The position numbers were made by a program, and so were the translations under genes. Below, one piece after another: positions 1 through 13,176 of a DNA stretch of 64,000 nucleotides (position 1 is its first letter; each line of letters opens with the position of its first letter). The notes beneath the pieces were generated by a model, which saw only the letters and a program-made list of their open reading frames with translations, was not told the DNA's origin and searched no databases. This stretch comes from Xanthoparmelia taractica (taxonomy: Eukaryota; Ascomycota; Lecanoromycetes; Lecanorales; Parmeliaceae): assembly GCA_033085395.1 (NCBI GenBank), contig JANQBS010000025.1, positions 215,324 to 279,323 of the forward strand, read 5' to 3'.

Positions 1-792
1 TACATCGCCCACCGGATTTGGTTTTGACAGTACCAGCCATGGTGTCCCAGAAACTATGAATGGGAACGCATTGGAAGACGGAGACGAGAATGCAGGTAAT
101 GGTGAAGCAAACGACAAAGTGGTTGCACCAAAGGAGGATGCGGCGGAATTGGACGATGGGGAAGATGCGGTATTGGAAGAGGATGCTACATTTTCGTACT
201 AGTCAGACATGATCGTTCTTGACTTTGTATGTGTCTCTGAAGCCACAGAGGCCGTAGATGGAGGGACGCATACATGGAGTATTTGACAGACGCCATGGCG
301 AGAGTATAGAGGAATTCGAATGCGTAGAGAGTTCTGAAAAAGCGCACTATGCCATCCTTGTGGAGGGTTTCGATATGTCCCCCAAAACCATTCTGTAGAG
401 CTGCGCTGTGCGTTAGATATGTTTTGCCGTCTCAAGATGCCGGATGCGACTGACAGACAAGGTTGACGATGTTGGGACCCCAGCAGAGAAACTGCGTGGA
501 TATGAGTATGGATCATTGTGCAGATGTCGCCTGGACGATATACATACGCAGGCGGGCACGATGGCCAGATCATCCCACTACATGGCTGATGAGTCATTTC
601 TTCTCCGGTACGGGAGCATATCCGACAACTTACCCAGAAGCCGGCTCTTGACGACCATCTCGAGAGGAATCGCAGTGTTACAGCTAGGGTGGGGAGGATG
701 AGCAAGGGCACCGACGCTCCAATGACCTCGCCTCTTCGGTTTTGTGACAGGTCGGTCGGCGACAAAGCGGCCGGCAGCGTGGATACCTCCAT
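1..792 (-). CDS. Rhodopsin-domain (PTH11-like) integral membrane protein, C-terminus outside the window
   Basis: Seven-helix fungal membrane protein of the rhodopsin-domain family, a group related to PTH11-type receptors; ligand and role are unknown. Exon model on the minus strand: 634-792, 548-577, 451-491, 274-405 and 185 to beyond base 1, with GT-AG introns of 45-88 bases. Only this splicing gives the family order: N-terminal helix (LLILPTLAVTLRFLSRW), WDD after the first loop, a WGPNIVNLV helix, GFGGHI, FFRTLYAFEFLY, then SIILFQYRIFP and the conserved FQCxP...W stretch (VFQCVPIHSFWDT). Methionine at 792 precedes the first helix directly. The frame stays open to the window edge, so the last helices and tail are missing. 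A degraded relative lies near 22-23 kb. The family call is strong; each splice site is inferred. Confidence 0.8.
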
Positions 793-3169
793 GACTTAAA
801 GAAGGGCGGCGCAAAGGAGGGCGAGTGGAATTAAGAGTGCCGTTGGGGACAAGAGGAAGCCGGGGCACAAGGCACGAGGGGCAGTCCCATCTTGTTGGCT
901 AGAGTGGGAAGGAAGAATGGGAGGAAGAAGATTAGGAAAGATGTGAGGTGGAAGGAAGGCCGTAGCCGGTGAGCGAGCAACATACTGTAACCAATTGAAA
1001 GTGTGGTGGATAGGTAAAGTAAAGTAAGTAGAAGCTTTGGGAAAGTATGCATACGCCGTATTATGGCTTGGTTCCATTCCAGCTGTGCCGTGTGGGTGGA
1101 TGTTATTGATGATGCTTGTAGATCTAGCCACCACCACTTATTTCGGGGAGTAAGCTGGAAGGATATAGTAACTTATCGAGTACATGTATATATCTGCTGC
1201 ATACCCTAACTTACGGAAGCATTCAATATGGAAACGAGTCACGAGACAGACAGGTACCTAACCGATGATTCTTGGCATGAATATTACTAGATACTTGTAT
1301 AACCCTAATACCTTAGGCTAAGGTAGATACTTTACTGATGATTGTACTTCGTATTTGATGCAATGCGGGGTTAATTAACAGTAAGCCGATGAACTAACTA
1401 CCTTATCTTTACACGTGCTTTTGTGGCGTATAGCCTTGCTCTCCGCTCTCCCGTAAAGTAAGGTAATATATATATAAAGTAAAGCATCCAAGTAAAGGCA
1501 AAAGGCCCGAGCCAAGTTCTATCGAATACCCACCAAGGCTGCCAACTGTAAGCGACCAGTCCCAGTCATATCTCTCCCTCTCTCTTCGGAGCTGATACTC
1601 ACATTATCATTAGTACTTCTTCCCCTCACACCCTCATGCAACAAAGGAGATTCCGTGTTTCAGCCTCCGGCCTGCATTAGCCACTCTTCTTGTCCCAGAG
1701 ACCCCCCCCCGGCCTTCCCTTCATACTTTGTCTGCAGTCAGCTTAGTATATCTATCCTGTCGTCATCATTCCGCCGGCCATCGCGCAACCATTCATGCGC
1801 CGTCCAACGCCCAAGGATCGCGCAAGCAAGTCCGGGGAAATCCGAAAGAAGGCAGCTTCTCCCGAGCCGCCGCTCATTCCACCAAGTGTTACTTCTAGAT
1901 GATGGTGCCAACGCTAGGGTCCTTGCTATTTTAGTATTGCGGCCGTGGTAGGTTACACAAAGATTGAAGCTCGGACCACGTCCTTCAGCTCGCTTTGATC
2001 CTGTATCGACATTATTGTCCCCGCGCTGCTGCCCATCACAAATGCCTCAATCTGGTGCTTAAATAGCCTCTAGCTGATATTCAAAGTCATCCATCCCTAC
2101 CCCGGCATTGCTCACAAGGCAAAGTAGGGCATCGGAACACCTCTTCATTTCAACTACCTAGATCCTGAACAGGGTACCTTGCGAGATTGCAAACCCCGCT
2201 AGTGTTGGAACCTTGGATGGTGCGATGCATCCCAGGCAATCTAGTTGACCTCCGCATTTGAGCTTGGCAGGGCATGCTTTAGTACGGAGAGCTGAGTACT
2301 TGGTCGTATCGTTAGCTCATCCACCCTCTGCAAAGGAAGCTTGCAAATTTATCCTGTCCTCGTGTTTAGCAAGAAACCGAGCAGCACCTCCCTTTTCAAA
2401 GGGCGAGGGGTTAACGTTGTTGTGACGAAGGCGCTTTGCGGTGGGATTCTAATCGGATAGCTAGCCCCGTAGCTTTGCGACATTCTGCATGATTCACGCG
2501 GCGCTGAAGGTGAGTGTAAGGGGAAGGGAGAAGATTCTGTGACGATGACTTACAAATGTAGGGTTGCTGGTAAGGGAGAGTGTGGTGTGGGACGGGAACA
2601 TGGGCTGGCGTTTTGGATGAATGAGCGGGCAGGAGGTGCGTACGTATCAGGTCTCGATGCCATGTTTTATTGAGTGGCCCACACCTGCTCCTCGCGATAT
2701 CCACTGCCGAAGTACTCGTGAAGTGGAAAAGCGCCCCGTGGGTACGGATGCTCGCAAATGAGACACAAAGTCTAGGCGGCACATCGTTAACTGTTGTTGA
2801 TGGCATTTTGGATATTATAAAAACATAGCTTCATGGACAGAAAAGGGGCATTCAGCTCTGTATTCATAGTGGACGAGGCAAAGTGTTTGAAAGCATAGTC
2901 GCTGGGTATGAACAAGCGGACGAGGACATCATGTCAGGCATGATAATGGAAACCGCGGAAAGCAAACATGAGCTTGGGTAGACAGCATGATATGGCCCGT
3001 CTTCATCTTCAGCCCTCTTTCTTATTAGCAATCTAAAATTGGCGAAGCAATTCGACATATGTAGTGATCATTCAAAGCAGGGTATAATGACGTCTCATTG
3101 TCATGATTAGATATGTGGCCGCATGGGATTGCTACAGACTGCCACTCGGCCGCGCCAAATACTAAGCAT
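793..3169. other. Gene-poor interval
   Basis: No convincing gene on either strand. The open frames are short, overlap one another and show no family motifs. A run of nine C lies near 1702-1710, and 1290-1500 has several TAAGG/CCTTA-type short repeats with TATATA. The upstream region of the rhodopsin-domain gene must lie at its left end. Confidence 0.6.
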
Positions 3170-4212
3170 TCAGCTTGTTTCCGACATTACTAAGCCCCGC
3201 AACTTCAAAGACGCCAGCAAGTGTTTAGACCATTTGCACTCCTCATAGTGGGCAAGGTATCCACGCCTAGTATAGATCACTGCCCAATCATCCAATTCGT
3301 CATCGGTTGTCGGTCCGTCACGGCACCCTTTGCAGGATAGTCCCCATTCAAGGGTTCCGCTTGATGCGTCCAATGTAGGAAAGCGGATGGAAGCCATGAG
3401 TGGGCCATATGAGGACCCACGACGTTTGTTCTGCATCTGCTTTCGCCGTTGCACCCAACTAGAGATCCCGCTGCCCACCCCACTATTGGGGTACGCGGCT
3501 CGTATAAGTACTTGTGCTTCCATTGCCTCCTCACTCCCATGGAATTTTATTCCTGCTTCTATCGCTGCGTTCAGGCTGACCCAAGCGACCCGTTGTCCGT
3601 GCCCATCTCGCTGAGGGCGATCTATGCTGTATCGTAGTGGAAGACTTTGCATGCACGGGAGCTGCTGTATGATCTCAGCGGGGAGTCTGAATAAAATCAT
3701 CGCCACAGATCTAGAAACGGGCTGAATATCGGAGTCTTCAGCTAGACATAGCCAGCAGTATCGGCGGCATTCAAGCAGGTATAGGTAGGTACCGAATTCG
3801 CCGCAGTCGAAACATTCTTGAGCGCGCGCAATGCTGTGGATAGATCGTTTATAGTAAACTGTGGGGACAATCCGGTACTGAGTATTGCTCGCAAGGCGTT
3901 GGGGGCATGAGTGACGATTTCTCTGTGCTGGGGAAGGCTGTCGACGAGAAGCTTTGAGCGATGATTTATAGATTGCATGAGGGTCAAGGTCTGTAGGTCG
4001 AGTAGCTGTAGAATAGACTGTATGATCTCCAATGGTAAGAGGTCCAGCTGACCCAGAGTTTGGAGACTTGTTGTGTTCGAGCCCGCAATGCTAGACAGCT
4101 GGGCAAGAGGGCAATTCTGCTCAAGCATCTTCGGATCAATGTAACGAAGATTGATGTCCTGTCGCTCATATGTCAGCTCGTGCAGCTGCTGCGCAGGTTG
4201 AAGGTCGGCCAT
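3170..4212 (-). pseudogene. F-box protein gene broken by a frameshift
   Basis: F-box proteins recruit substrates to SCF ubiquitin ligases. Reading from 4212, the first frame has a disordered leader and then an F-box (LLPLEIIQSILQLLDLQTLT) and runs to a stop after 3742. The continuation lies in another frame from about 3826 to 3170. It holds the cysteine motif typical of fungal F-box proteins (CFDCGEFGTYLYLLECRRYC) and a C-terminal region ending GLVMSETS. The switch falls in a GC dinucleotide run at 3822-3829. Four GC units are present, and three would join the two halves without a gap. No intron fits there. It could be a recent null allele or a sequencing slip. F-box assignment is good; the break is seen directly. 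Confidence 0.72.
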
Positions 4213-4771
4213 GCTGAGGAATCCGTGATAACATCGGCCGGAGTCACAATTGGCAATGGAAACGCCGCGTATTGATAGAGCCGCTAATGGATAGATTACA
4301 ACCTCTTGGCGGTAAGAATAATAAGGTAATGTTGTGCTCAAGTACCAATTAATCTTCACCGTCACTGGGAAATCCGTCTATACTAAATTTCTCAACCCAT
4401 CAAGACTAATGGAAATCTGCCACTGTTTGGCGTCATGATCTCTGATTCCAGATCCTTGTCTGCAGTCTCGTCAACAATACCTAACTTATCCTTCGCAGAG
4501 ACTCGCTCCCGCTATCCTGCGATCTCCAACCTCATATCAATTGTAGAATCGCTATCGTAACGTCTAGTCCATGCTCCTTTCCGCTAACGAGCTCTCTAAT
4601 CTAAATGATATCAAAAGTGTTACCGAAATCAACGATGCCAACTTAAAAGCTTCTTACAGAAACAAACATCGAGATGCTGTAGGGGAATTTTCGTGAGACA
4701 GTGCTACTTATAATTTCTTCTGACGTGCGGCCATCCTGATCAAGGTCCTGAGATCCTTGCTTTCAAGTGCT

Positions 4772-5814
4772 CAGAAGACACGCTGGCCAGACTCGCCAGC
4801 ATTGCACATACTGATACCGCTCCTCCATATATAGACCGAGAAATATATTGTACAACATGATATCTCAGTAGAGCACGGGAAATGTATACTATTACCGCAA
4901 ATCACGACGATAGTATGGCCACGTGCCTGACACAGCGGGTTTGGCCTGCCAAGCATATAATACAAGTCCCAACCATGCTCGCAATGCTGACTTCGAAATT
5001 GTGGTCGGAGCACAGAACTCGCCTTTTACGTCCCAACGCCTCTAAGCTGATGGTCTTGTTAGACTTGCATACTTTCTTTTCCTTATAGTATAGATCGAAA
5101 TGACCATTTGGGCAATATAATGGCCCTTTGTGCACTCTATTGGTATCTGCCATACCAGATGGTGCCATCACACCTCGGCGGGGGAGACCAAGGTATGACG
5201 AGGTAGATGATAGTGTTTAGATTTGAACAAGGTGATGGGGAATATGAACACGCGATTAAATCGAAGTGGGACCTTACAATGGGCGGTGAGGTGGTTTACG
5301 ATGCCCAAGCTTGCTTGCCAGATTTGAAATCCTTTTCCTTTTCAAACCTACATGTAATCAAGCTTCGGAATGATAACTGGAACGAGACAAAGAGGGATCA
5401 TGGGATCCGCCGCAATACTTTGAGCAGACGGCTTCTATGGTGTTACATAAGGAGGGACTCGAGTCCACTCTGCCCTCGAAACCCTTTGAGGCTGTTCTCG
5501 TTGATCTTCCAAACATTCACATGGTACACCCTGTCCAGATCTATTGCGCGTCGACCGGGGTTCTTGCTTCAATGTGACTCACACATTGCACAATTTTCAG
5601 TGGAGACAAGACCAGCGTATCCGGGCAAGAGCCTGTCGCCCTCAGCAATCGAGCATCGCTGACAAAATCTATCCTGGCTAATGACATCTCCAGCTGCCAT
5701 TTCAGGTTCATCCGAATTTAAACAGCAAGAGGGCGACGTCAAGGGGGAAGGAAGAGATCCGTAACTTGTTATTCGTAAAGGAAAGGCGTTTTGCCCGGTA
5801 TACGGTGCTTGCAA
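4772..5814 (-). pseudogene. Possible degraded coding remnant, perhaps HET-like
   Basis: From 5814 a minus-strand frame encodes about 81 residues with two CxxC pairs (CQRC near residue 60, CAMC near residue 76). That is the layout seen at the start of some heterokaryon-incompatibility (HET) domain proteins. After a TGA the same frame continues for about 42 codons (SKNPGRRAIDLDRVYHVNVW) before further stops. A GTGAGT donor overlaps the first stop, so an intron cannot be excluded. Farther left (4902-5171) another minus frame with several cysteines may belong to the same remnant. I see no intact HET core, and the family suggestion is weak. Confidence 0.25.
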
Positions 5815-8800
5815 GATTTGTACTGATCAGGGACGAAATTGTTTTACGTTCCCGCAACGCAACCCCTTATATACTAATCTCTTCGTGCGCCGCTGAGTCT
5901 TCTGCATCTGTCTCCAAGGTGTGAATGTGGGTGCTCTCTAGCTCGAAGGCCAACGTCTCTGGACTTTATGTTTCCGAGCTCTCCTGAGCTCGAACGTCGC
6001 TGAGTTGGAAGCCTCTGTTTCGGGAGTCTGTATATTGATGTTCTCTATCTCAAAGATCTATGTTTCCAGCTTCAAGTAAAGCCTCCCTGTTTCTCTCTTC
6101 TCGGCTCTAGCAGCCACAGTAGTATTCGTCGATCTCGCGATTCCCATGGCTAGGATAACAGCAGATTTTGAAAGCTGTCGTACGGCGATGTGGCATCCCA
6201 CTGATGAAACCAGACATGGGATCATCGTCTTCAGATAAAACCTTGATCAGGAACTGCTAGTATGATGAATATCCTATGTGTAGATTCAAATAGACAAGAA
6301 TAGGAGGATAAGAAGGCGTTAGAGATTTCATTAGCAGGCGAGAACGAAGGTGAGGGGACATAGGAGAAAATCCATGACGGTAGCCCCTTGATCTACCTTA
6401 CATCCGGTCTCAATACGCCTCATAAATCATCACCATATCCTTCCACCATGATGCACGAGGCCGAACACGCCGAATGCAGCAGCATATGAAATATGAGGCC
6501 CGAGAGTGACAAGTGGTGGGTAAGAGCGAGCTAGCGCGTGAGGTCTGCCAATCGATCTCGGTGGCCCCATGATGGATAATGATGCGAGACGGGGAGGAGA
6601 ATCTGCTCAGCTCATGACGACTGAGAGAACATCATCGAACGAAGAGCACCACTCATCAAGAGGTGCATCCTTTGCCTCAACACATTGCGCACAGATGCGT
6701 GGATATAAAAGACGTTGAGGTCACCAGGTGAATAATAACCTTCTGGACGCCGTGCTCCTGTGAACCTGCCAGCAGCACAGTTTCTGACGAAATCTACTCT
6801 ATAAGTACAGGTAAAGCATCATGCGAGTAAACACTCTTATCCACCTGCACAGCGGAGACCTTAATGTAATTTGGTTCCGCTTGTGGTTTCCGTTTTGCCA
6901 TTCCCTTCACTGATATGCTGTCTTTCCTCTCTCAGCCCCTACTCTAATGGCTTGTTTGCTCCAATAATCGAAACGATCTAAATGTAATCCATATCACGAT
7001 GTCAGTTTGGGAGCGATGTGTGGGCGACTCGCTGCTCTGCCTTCGAAATTGCTCCACATGAGGGTCGATTCCGTATAGCGACCAGCTATGCGCCATACTT
7101 CAACACCCATGAATCGTCCCCGAGAGCGGTACCTGGAGGCAGCAAGGCTGGCGTGTCCAGTCGAAGTTGATCGTCAAAAATTCCGGGTCTCTCGGCAGCG
7201 GCCAGCTCCCTGTCTTCATCTCCCAAGGTCATCATTTAGCTCTGTTGCCAGAAGACCTTGTCCGCCAGCTGTAGTCCCACCATGGTATCTCGCCATCCTG
7301 CAAGGCACACCGCGAACCCCATCTCTTCGTATATGTATTTGATAAATCAAGGTGTGTCACCAGACCTCTTCAGCCTAGCTTGACAATTCTGTCAAAGTAC
7401 CATGACCGATATTGGTTTCTGACCATGAGATCCTCCTCCACCTCCTCCTCCTCCTCCTCTTCTTTCTCCTCCCAAAATGCTATAAGATGCATGTCGTGAC
7501 TATATAATGAGAGTATGGGTAGTGTCAAGCTTGTTGTTCGCCACCAGCACCAGCTCATGTGGCTACTTGAACGTCTGCGGTCTCGCCTCTGCTGCAGGAC
7601 ATCTTCGTCTCGATGCTAATTGCGATAGGACGCATGCGTAGTGGCACAAACGTCGTTTGATGTACGGAGGAGACATATGAATGCTCTGAATGGAGGATAT
7701 GTCGGATTCTTTCCTCAATCCTAGTATCTGCATGCAAGCGGATCGCAAAGCCTAGTCTCTCTTCAAAATTTCATGTCATCTGAATGATCATGGCACTGAT
7801 GCGCGCGATCGCGCTGGCAACTTTCAGTCACATCCCAGATATATATCGTGGAACGTTACATGTTGGTGCATCGCATCACAACACGCAGGTGTATACCGAT
7901 CAATCGACATTCACCGCGGGGCCGACATTGTCGTTCCACTTTGCTTCCGACAGTCCCCATTTGTTGTACTCTTTAGCATTGTTATAGCTTCGAAAGACCT
8001 CTGCGCCAACTCTTCGCTCATATGCTCGTGTCTCGAATTTGGTACTGCCGGAAGCGTATCCGTGAGGGGAATGCCAGTCGTGTCTGCTGATTTTGTTGAA
8101 CAAGACTCCGGAGTCTCAGCTTCATATTGTACTGCCCGTGTATGCAATTGTCCGTGGACCGATCGAGATATTACTTTTCCTCAATGGCTGATAGGGCTCG
8201 CTCCTAGGTATCTTTCCTGTCTGTACCCATCATGCTCGGCTGTCCAGACATCAACAGCCTTGAACTTGACTCTTTCGCGCTTTGTAGGTCCGCAAAAGCT
8301 TGACAGGAAGGTCGATCGAGGGATAGAGAAGTGACTCGATTGAGCACACGCAGCACCCGTAGAGGATCTGCCCGATGGCGAAGCGGCGTCACTCGGATCA
8401 TGACCGCTGCAGACTTCTACTGCCCATGTGTTGGCCGGTGGTATGGTCTGCGCAATGCATGTACCATCCCGGAAGGTCTCGGAGTCGCTTGATCCAGCTC
8501 CTCATGAGCAGCTTGCGCCAGCTCAGTCATGGACGTTTGTAGGGGTGCAAAAGGCTAGTTTCAGTAAGCGCCCTCTCCTACCTCGCTCTGGTCGAGGCGC
8601 CATGGTGTTTATGATTCCATTTCGAAGAGGTTGTGCCGTCTGGTCCGTCGTGTCTTCCTTCTCGCAATTCGGGAAGCTGCTGAACTGGCCGCAGCGGCAA
8701 ATCCGCAACCTTGATGACTCGACACAAGACTTACAATCCATATGTACTGGAGGATTCAGTCGCACTGGTCTCGGTGCGACAGCTCCGTGAGCTGTTTTGT

Positions 8801-11800
8801 GATGCTGCTTGATGCCTCTGTCGAGAAAGGGGATTGTAATCTTTGGCGGATGTGATTAGTAATCGGCTTATTGGCCGGATAACGCTAGTATAGGAGGGCA
8901 TAGAAAATACAAGTCCTGTCCAACTCATTTCTCCTTTCTCGATATTCGGAGACTATCGTCACAATACGTTGCTTAGTATTTGACTGCAGTCGCTTGAGAA
9001 TGACCAATTGACCTGGCAATCGTATATGGCTGGCTCATCGAATATCTCATCCAGATCACTGATCGACAGACAAGCACATGAAGCTTCAGGCTAAAGCATG
9101 TCGTGCTGATGCCTCCCGCACCCATCCGTCTACTCGATCACCAAGAGAAACATCACATAACACGTCTGTACTACACTGGAGTACGCAGTTTCTGGGTGTT
9201 GGGGGTCCGGAGCAGAGGATTCAATGAGATAATGGGCTGAGGGCCGGTAAAGTAGATTTAGGGCCTTGTGAGCTTCGGAGGTGGGTGTATGCTAATTTGA
9301 ACTGCCGATTGTGTGTATGCCATTTGTTGGACATCTTGTGGGACCTGACCCAGGCTTGCTGCTTGCCGCACCTCGTCGCTGACAGGCGCGAAAGATTATG
9401 CCAGGTAAAATCCATACGGGAACCATTGATCTCTATTGAAGAGTTTTCGACAACTGGATATCATCTCGAATGAATTGGAACCCTTCCAAGCTTCAGGACC
9501 GCTTCGTTCCGAACCCGACCCGGTACTGGTATAGCCTGCAGCCCTTCCCGAGGCTGGCATGCGCTGTTATTTTCCAATATACGCTGGAGCTGTTGAAGCA
9601 GGGCGTTTCCCCTCGTCTCCAGCCTCTGGGTTTTAGGGAGAATTGGGCGGCGTTACGAGGACGGTTGCGCTTGCTGCGATCTCTGCGGCTCTTGTTGCAG
9701 CCGAAACCGCAACTAGAACAACGTCAGTCCAGCGTTCTGGGCTCTCAAACACGGGACACCGGCTGGAGCACCCACTCACCGCATCTGGGACAATTTTCTG
9801 GTCGCCTCTGATCATGGAATCTCTGGCCTTTGCAGCCGCCGTAGTTCCTTCCGGCGCAAGGAGCTATGCCCTGTGGTGAATCGTGTCCGCACTCATACTG
9901 AAGTCTAAGGATTCTGCACATGGCCGTAACCTGAAGAGCCCGTATTCGGGCTCGTACATCTTGGGATATGTTCTCTCAGAGCGAGTGATAGAGTTGAGTA
10001 GGTTAAGGTTAAAACGGGTATCCGCATGAGAAAATCGGTCCTCAGGACGAGTCATATCCTTGTCCGAGGGATACCCTCGGTACCCTCCATCCAAATGAGA
10101 GACTGGTGTTTCTAACCGGAAGCTTACTAGCTCGCTATGCGCGTGGGGTGAGGCTGGACGTTTGCGTGGGTATGCAAGGATATTACATGCATCTCCCCTC
10201 CTTTGAGCTATGCAGATCATTCGTGCATTGCCCCTCTCTAAGCTTGCCGATTGGTTGCCAACTTTTCTGCGGGATTATTGCAAAGCGACTGCGTTTTTTT
10301 GATGATATTTTGATTGGCCAAAGGCTACCCTCGGGTTGAGCCATTTGGAATAATAGTCCTAAGAGACCTCTGCTTTCCCTGTACGCCATGGTCTTTCCAA
10401 GGTCCGTGAGTTGGACAATGACTTCAGCTGCATTGCAGTAGGCTTATCTCATTGGGAAAATATAAAACCAGCCGATGTTCGGATGGGTACTCGATAATCG
10501 GAGACGGATGCCCGAATGATGCTCGAGATCGAATCTCCAGAAAGACGCAAGATGGAACAAATCGGAGGCTTTTAAGAGGCCGGTGAGGTGCAGGTCGGGT
10601 TGCAGCGCATCGAGCTGCTGGATGCAAGGACAATTTCTTGGTTGCGACTTGCGATCGACGGCGCGTATTAGATAAGCATGCTGCAGTATGCACGCAAAGC
10701 TATTGATGTTTTGGACGACTTCAGCTCTAGACAAAGAGGCCAAAGCGAGATTCGAAAGCTGGTTTACAAGTAGGACAAAGTGGGATGCTGCTAGCTAGTG
10801 TGCGAGTCTAGATGCAGTGTGACATACTCCGTCCAGAAGAGAATCATGTACAAGGCCTACCCCTTACTCAGCGCGCTTAACAGGCTAACTGGCGGACATG
10901 TAGTTACTCCCGCGCTAACAGATGTTAGATGACGGAAGATGGACAGTCTACAACCCTACATATCTTCAATAAGCCGAACGATCAGCACAAATGGTGCGGA
11001 GAGGCTTCTCGGTTCTGCAATTCAAGGATATTTGAGCATCAAACCATGGATACTGAAAACAAGATAATTCGAGGCAGGAGGATGAGATGACATTTCCATT
11101 GCCCAATCGGTAGCGTACCAACCGGCAGTGCCGCTAGCATAACGGTCGGGCCACCCACTCGGTCTTTTAGTGGGAACGAGGCTTCAATACGGAGACTGTC
11201 TCTCCGTTGACAGGTTATACTTGACGCACTTAGATACCTGTAGCTAGAGTACCCTCATCTACCTCGTCCTCAGTTTTGGCCTCGGATGATTCACATCCGT
11301 GACCAGCTCCAATCCAGCGCAAAAGAAAGGTTCGCCGCCCTTCAGTGTATCTGGATATCAGGATTGGCATGATACACATGGTGTCTGGCAGGGTTCAGTG
11401 TCCAAGGCCGCAGCCTTCCTGGCGCAGATCTGACGGAGGGACCCTTTGTGTCGTGGTTGACTGATCTGCCGATTACCACAGAGTAGATGGTAATCACGCA
11501 GAAGTTGGGATATGATGTGGATCCACCGGTCAGTATCAACCTCGGCACAATTCCCACGTGGGAGTCGTGGGGTTGTGGACAGTCGGCTCGATAGCCGAGT
11601 GGGGGTCTTCTCACTACGGTTCTTGGAGGGCCTCGACCTGAAGGTCGCCTTTTTGGAATCCCGTGAGCTTTTTCAGCTCATACCTTGCAGTCACTAAATC
11701 TATCTAAGAGTCCGTCTTGCTCTCTTCAAATTGGAATTGCTCGCTCGGTTTGGATACTGTGCACGGACCGCCCAACACATTGCCTGTGCGTTTTGGTATG

Positions 11801-13176
11801 CATGGTCAAAGATGGGATCGGGTATGTGCGTGAAGCGGGATGTTCGAGGAGCATATCAATGACCGTATCCCGCAGCTCTGCAATACCCATTTAGTCTCCA
11901 AATATGCAGAGATCGACCGGGGAGTTTCTATCGGGTTCGTCAAATCCTCATCATTCTCCGGCAACCGCTATGTCTACCTGCAGCTAGTCATGCCGAAACA
12001 GGTTTCTTTTTCTTTGGCAGGCGGTTCGAGACCCTGCGCTATAATTTCGAGCAGTTTTCCCTTGGCAGTACCGCCAAACGATGTGGTAACAATATTGCAG
12101 AAGATCCATCTGTGTAAAGGAAAGGCCTGCATGCTTTATTCAACTAGAACCTAGACAGTGGTGACGTCTGATTAAGGAGACTGGGAAGAGAAGCCTCCGT
12201 TGCGAGGTGGGAGAGGGGAAGAGGCAAGCTGAGAAGCGACGTTGTTGTGCATGGAGACGTCGAGCGTGGGGGCCCATCACCCCATGCCACGCTACATATC
12301 TTTCCCGTACTAAGTCGAGGTAAGTACACAGTATCTCCCTCTGGGCTTGAGGACCACGGAAACAGCCGCTACGAAGTCTTGTGCTACTGTCACTGGAAAG
12401 TGCCTTGCAGTAGAATATAGCTGGTATGCTCGCTACTTGGAACGATCCGAGCATCCCTTCTCCGGCACAGCTTGGCTAGCTCACGCAATTTCATTGCTAT
12501 ATTTCATTCTCATTTCTCAATGTCAGCATCTACAGAGGAATCTAGTTGGTTTGGTGCTTCAGGAGTCATAGCAGAGCTGACAAAATGTTCCCAGCCATGA
12601 AGCTGTCGTCACCTTCCGGGTGAAGCCGAGAACCCCAAGGTCGCTTCGAACCTTCATCTTCACCTTCTGCCGTTTGGAGTATCACACGTCAATAGCTAGG
12701 TGTTGGTCAGGAGAGATCTACATACTCTAAAGGGCTTTATTTGTGTACACAGTAACGAATCTTTCATCCTCGCCTTCCTTTCTCCATCCACATTATTCCT
12801 TGCTAAGAACAACGCCAGCATCATTCTCCTTATATGTGAACACGCGCTGTCTGACCCGGCGCGAAACTTCGATCAGTTCAATATCTTCTCCTTCTCATCA
12901 ACGACTACAATATTCTTCCGAATTCGCCCCTTTTTTGGCTCATACCATCTTCCAAACCTATTCTCAAATGTCGACTGACTCCCTCTTGCCTTGTTCCCAC
13001 AGGAGCTTCCTCCACAAGATAGCATATGCGATCCGAGTCCTACGACGACACAGTTTGCAAAATTCCTCGAGTTGCTAGTCAGCGCTGTCCGCTCCTCCAA
13101 CAAGTTTCTGTGCTGCCTTGGCGAAAATGGCAAGAGTTACATATCTTCTTTGTTGCGCGGCCGACCAGCTCGGTAG
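5815..13176. other. Long gene-poor interval
   Basis: More than 7 kb without a recognisable gene. Frames of 60-120 codons occur on both strands but overlap, lack family motifs and are interrupted in every plausible extension. A TCC-type trinucleotide tract lies at about 7433-7480. Some minus-strand pieces (7911-8147, 8523-8765, 9864-10220) look mildly protein-like but could not be joined into a gene. Base composition is close to that of the flanking DNA, so this is not the AT-rich type of repeat seen at the right end. Confidence 0.5.

Noticed and set aside
2..202. Plus-strand acidic reading frame ending in a stop at 200-202, at first taken as the end of a gene
   Set aside because: The opposite strand here encodes the conserved FQCxP and YRIFP parts of the rhodopsin-domain protein, so the acidic frame is a shadow.
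5207..5662. 151-codon plus-strand frame
   Set aside because: No family features; the minus strand has a more protein-like frame with CxxC motifs at the same place.
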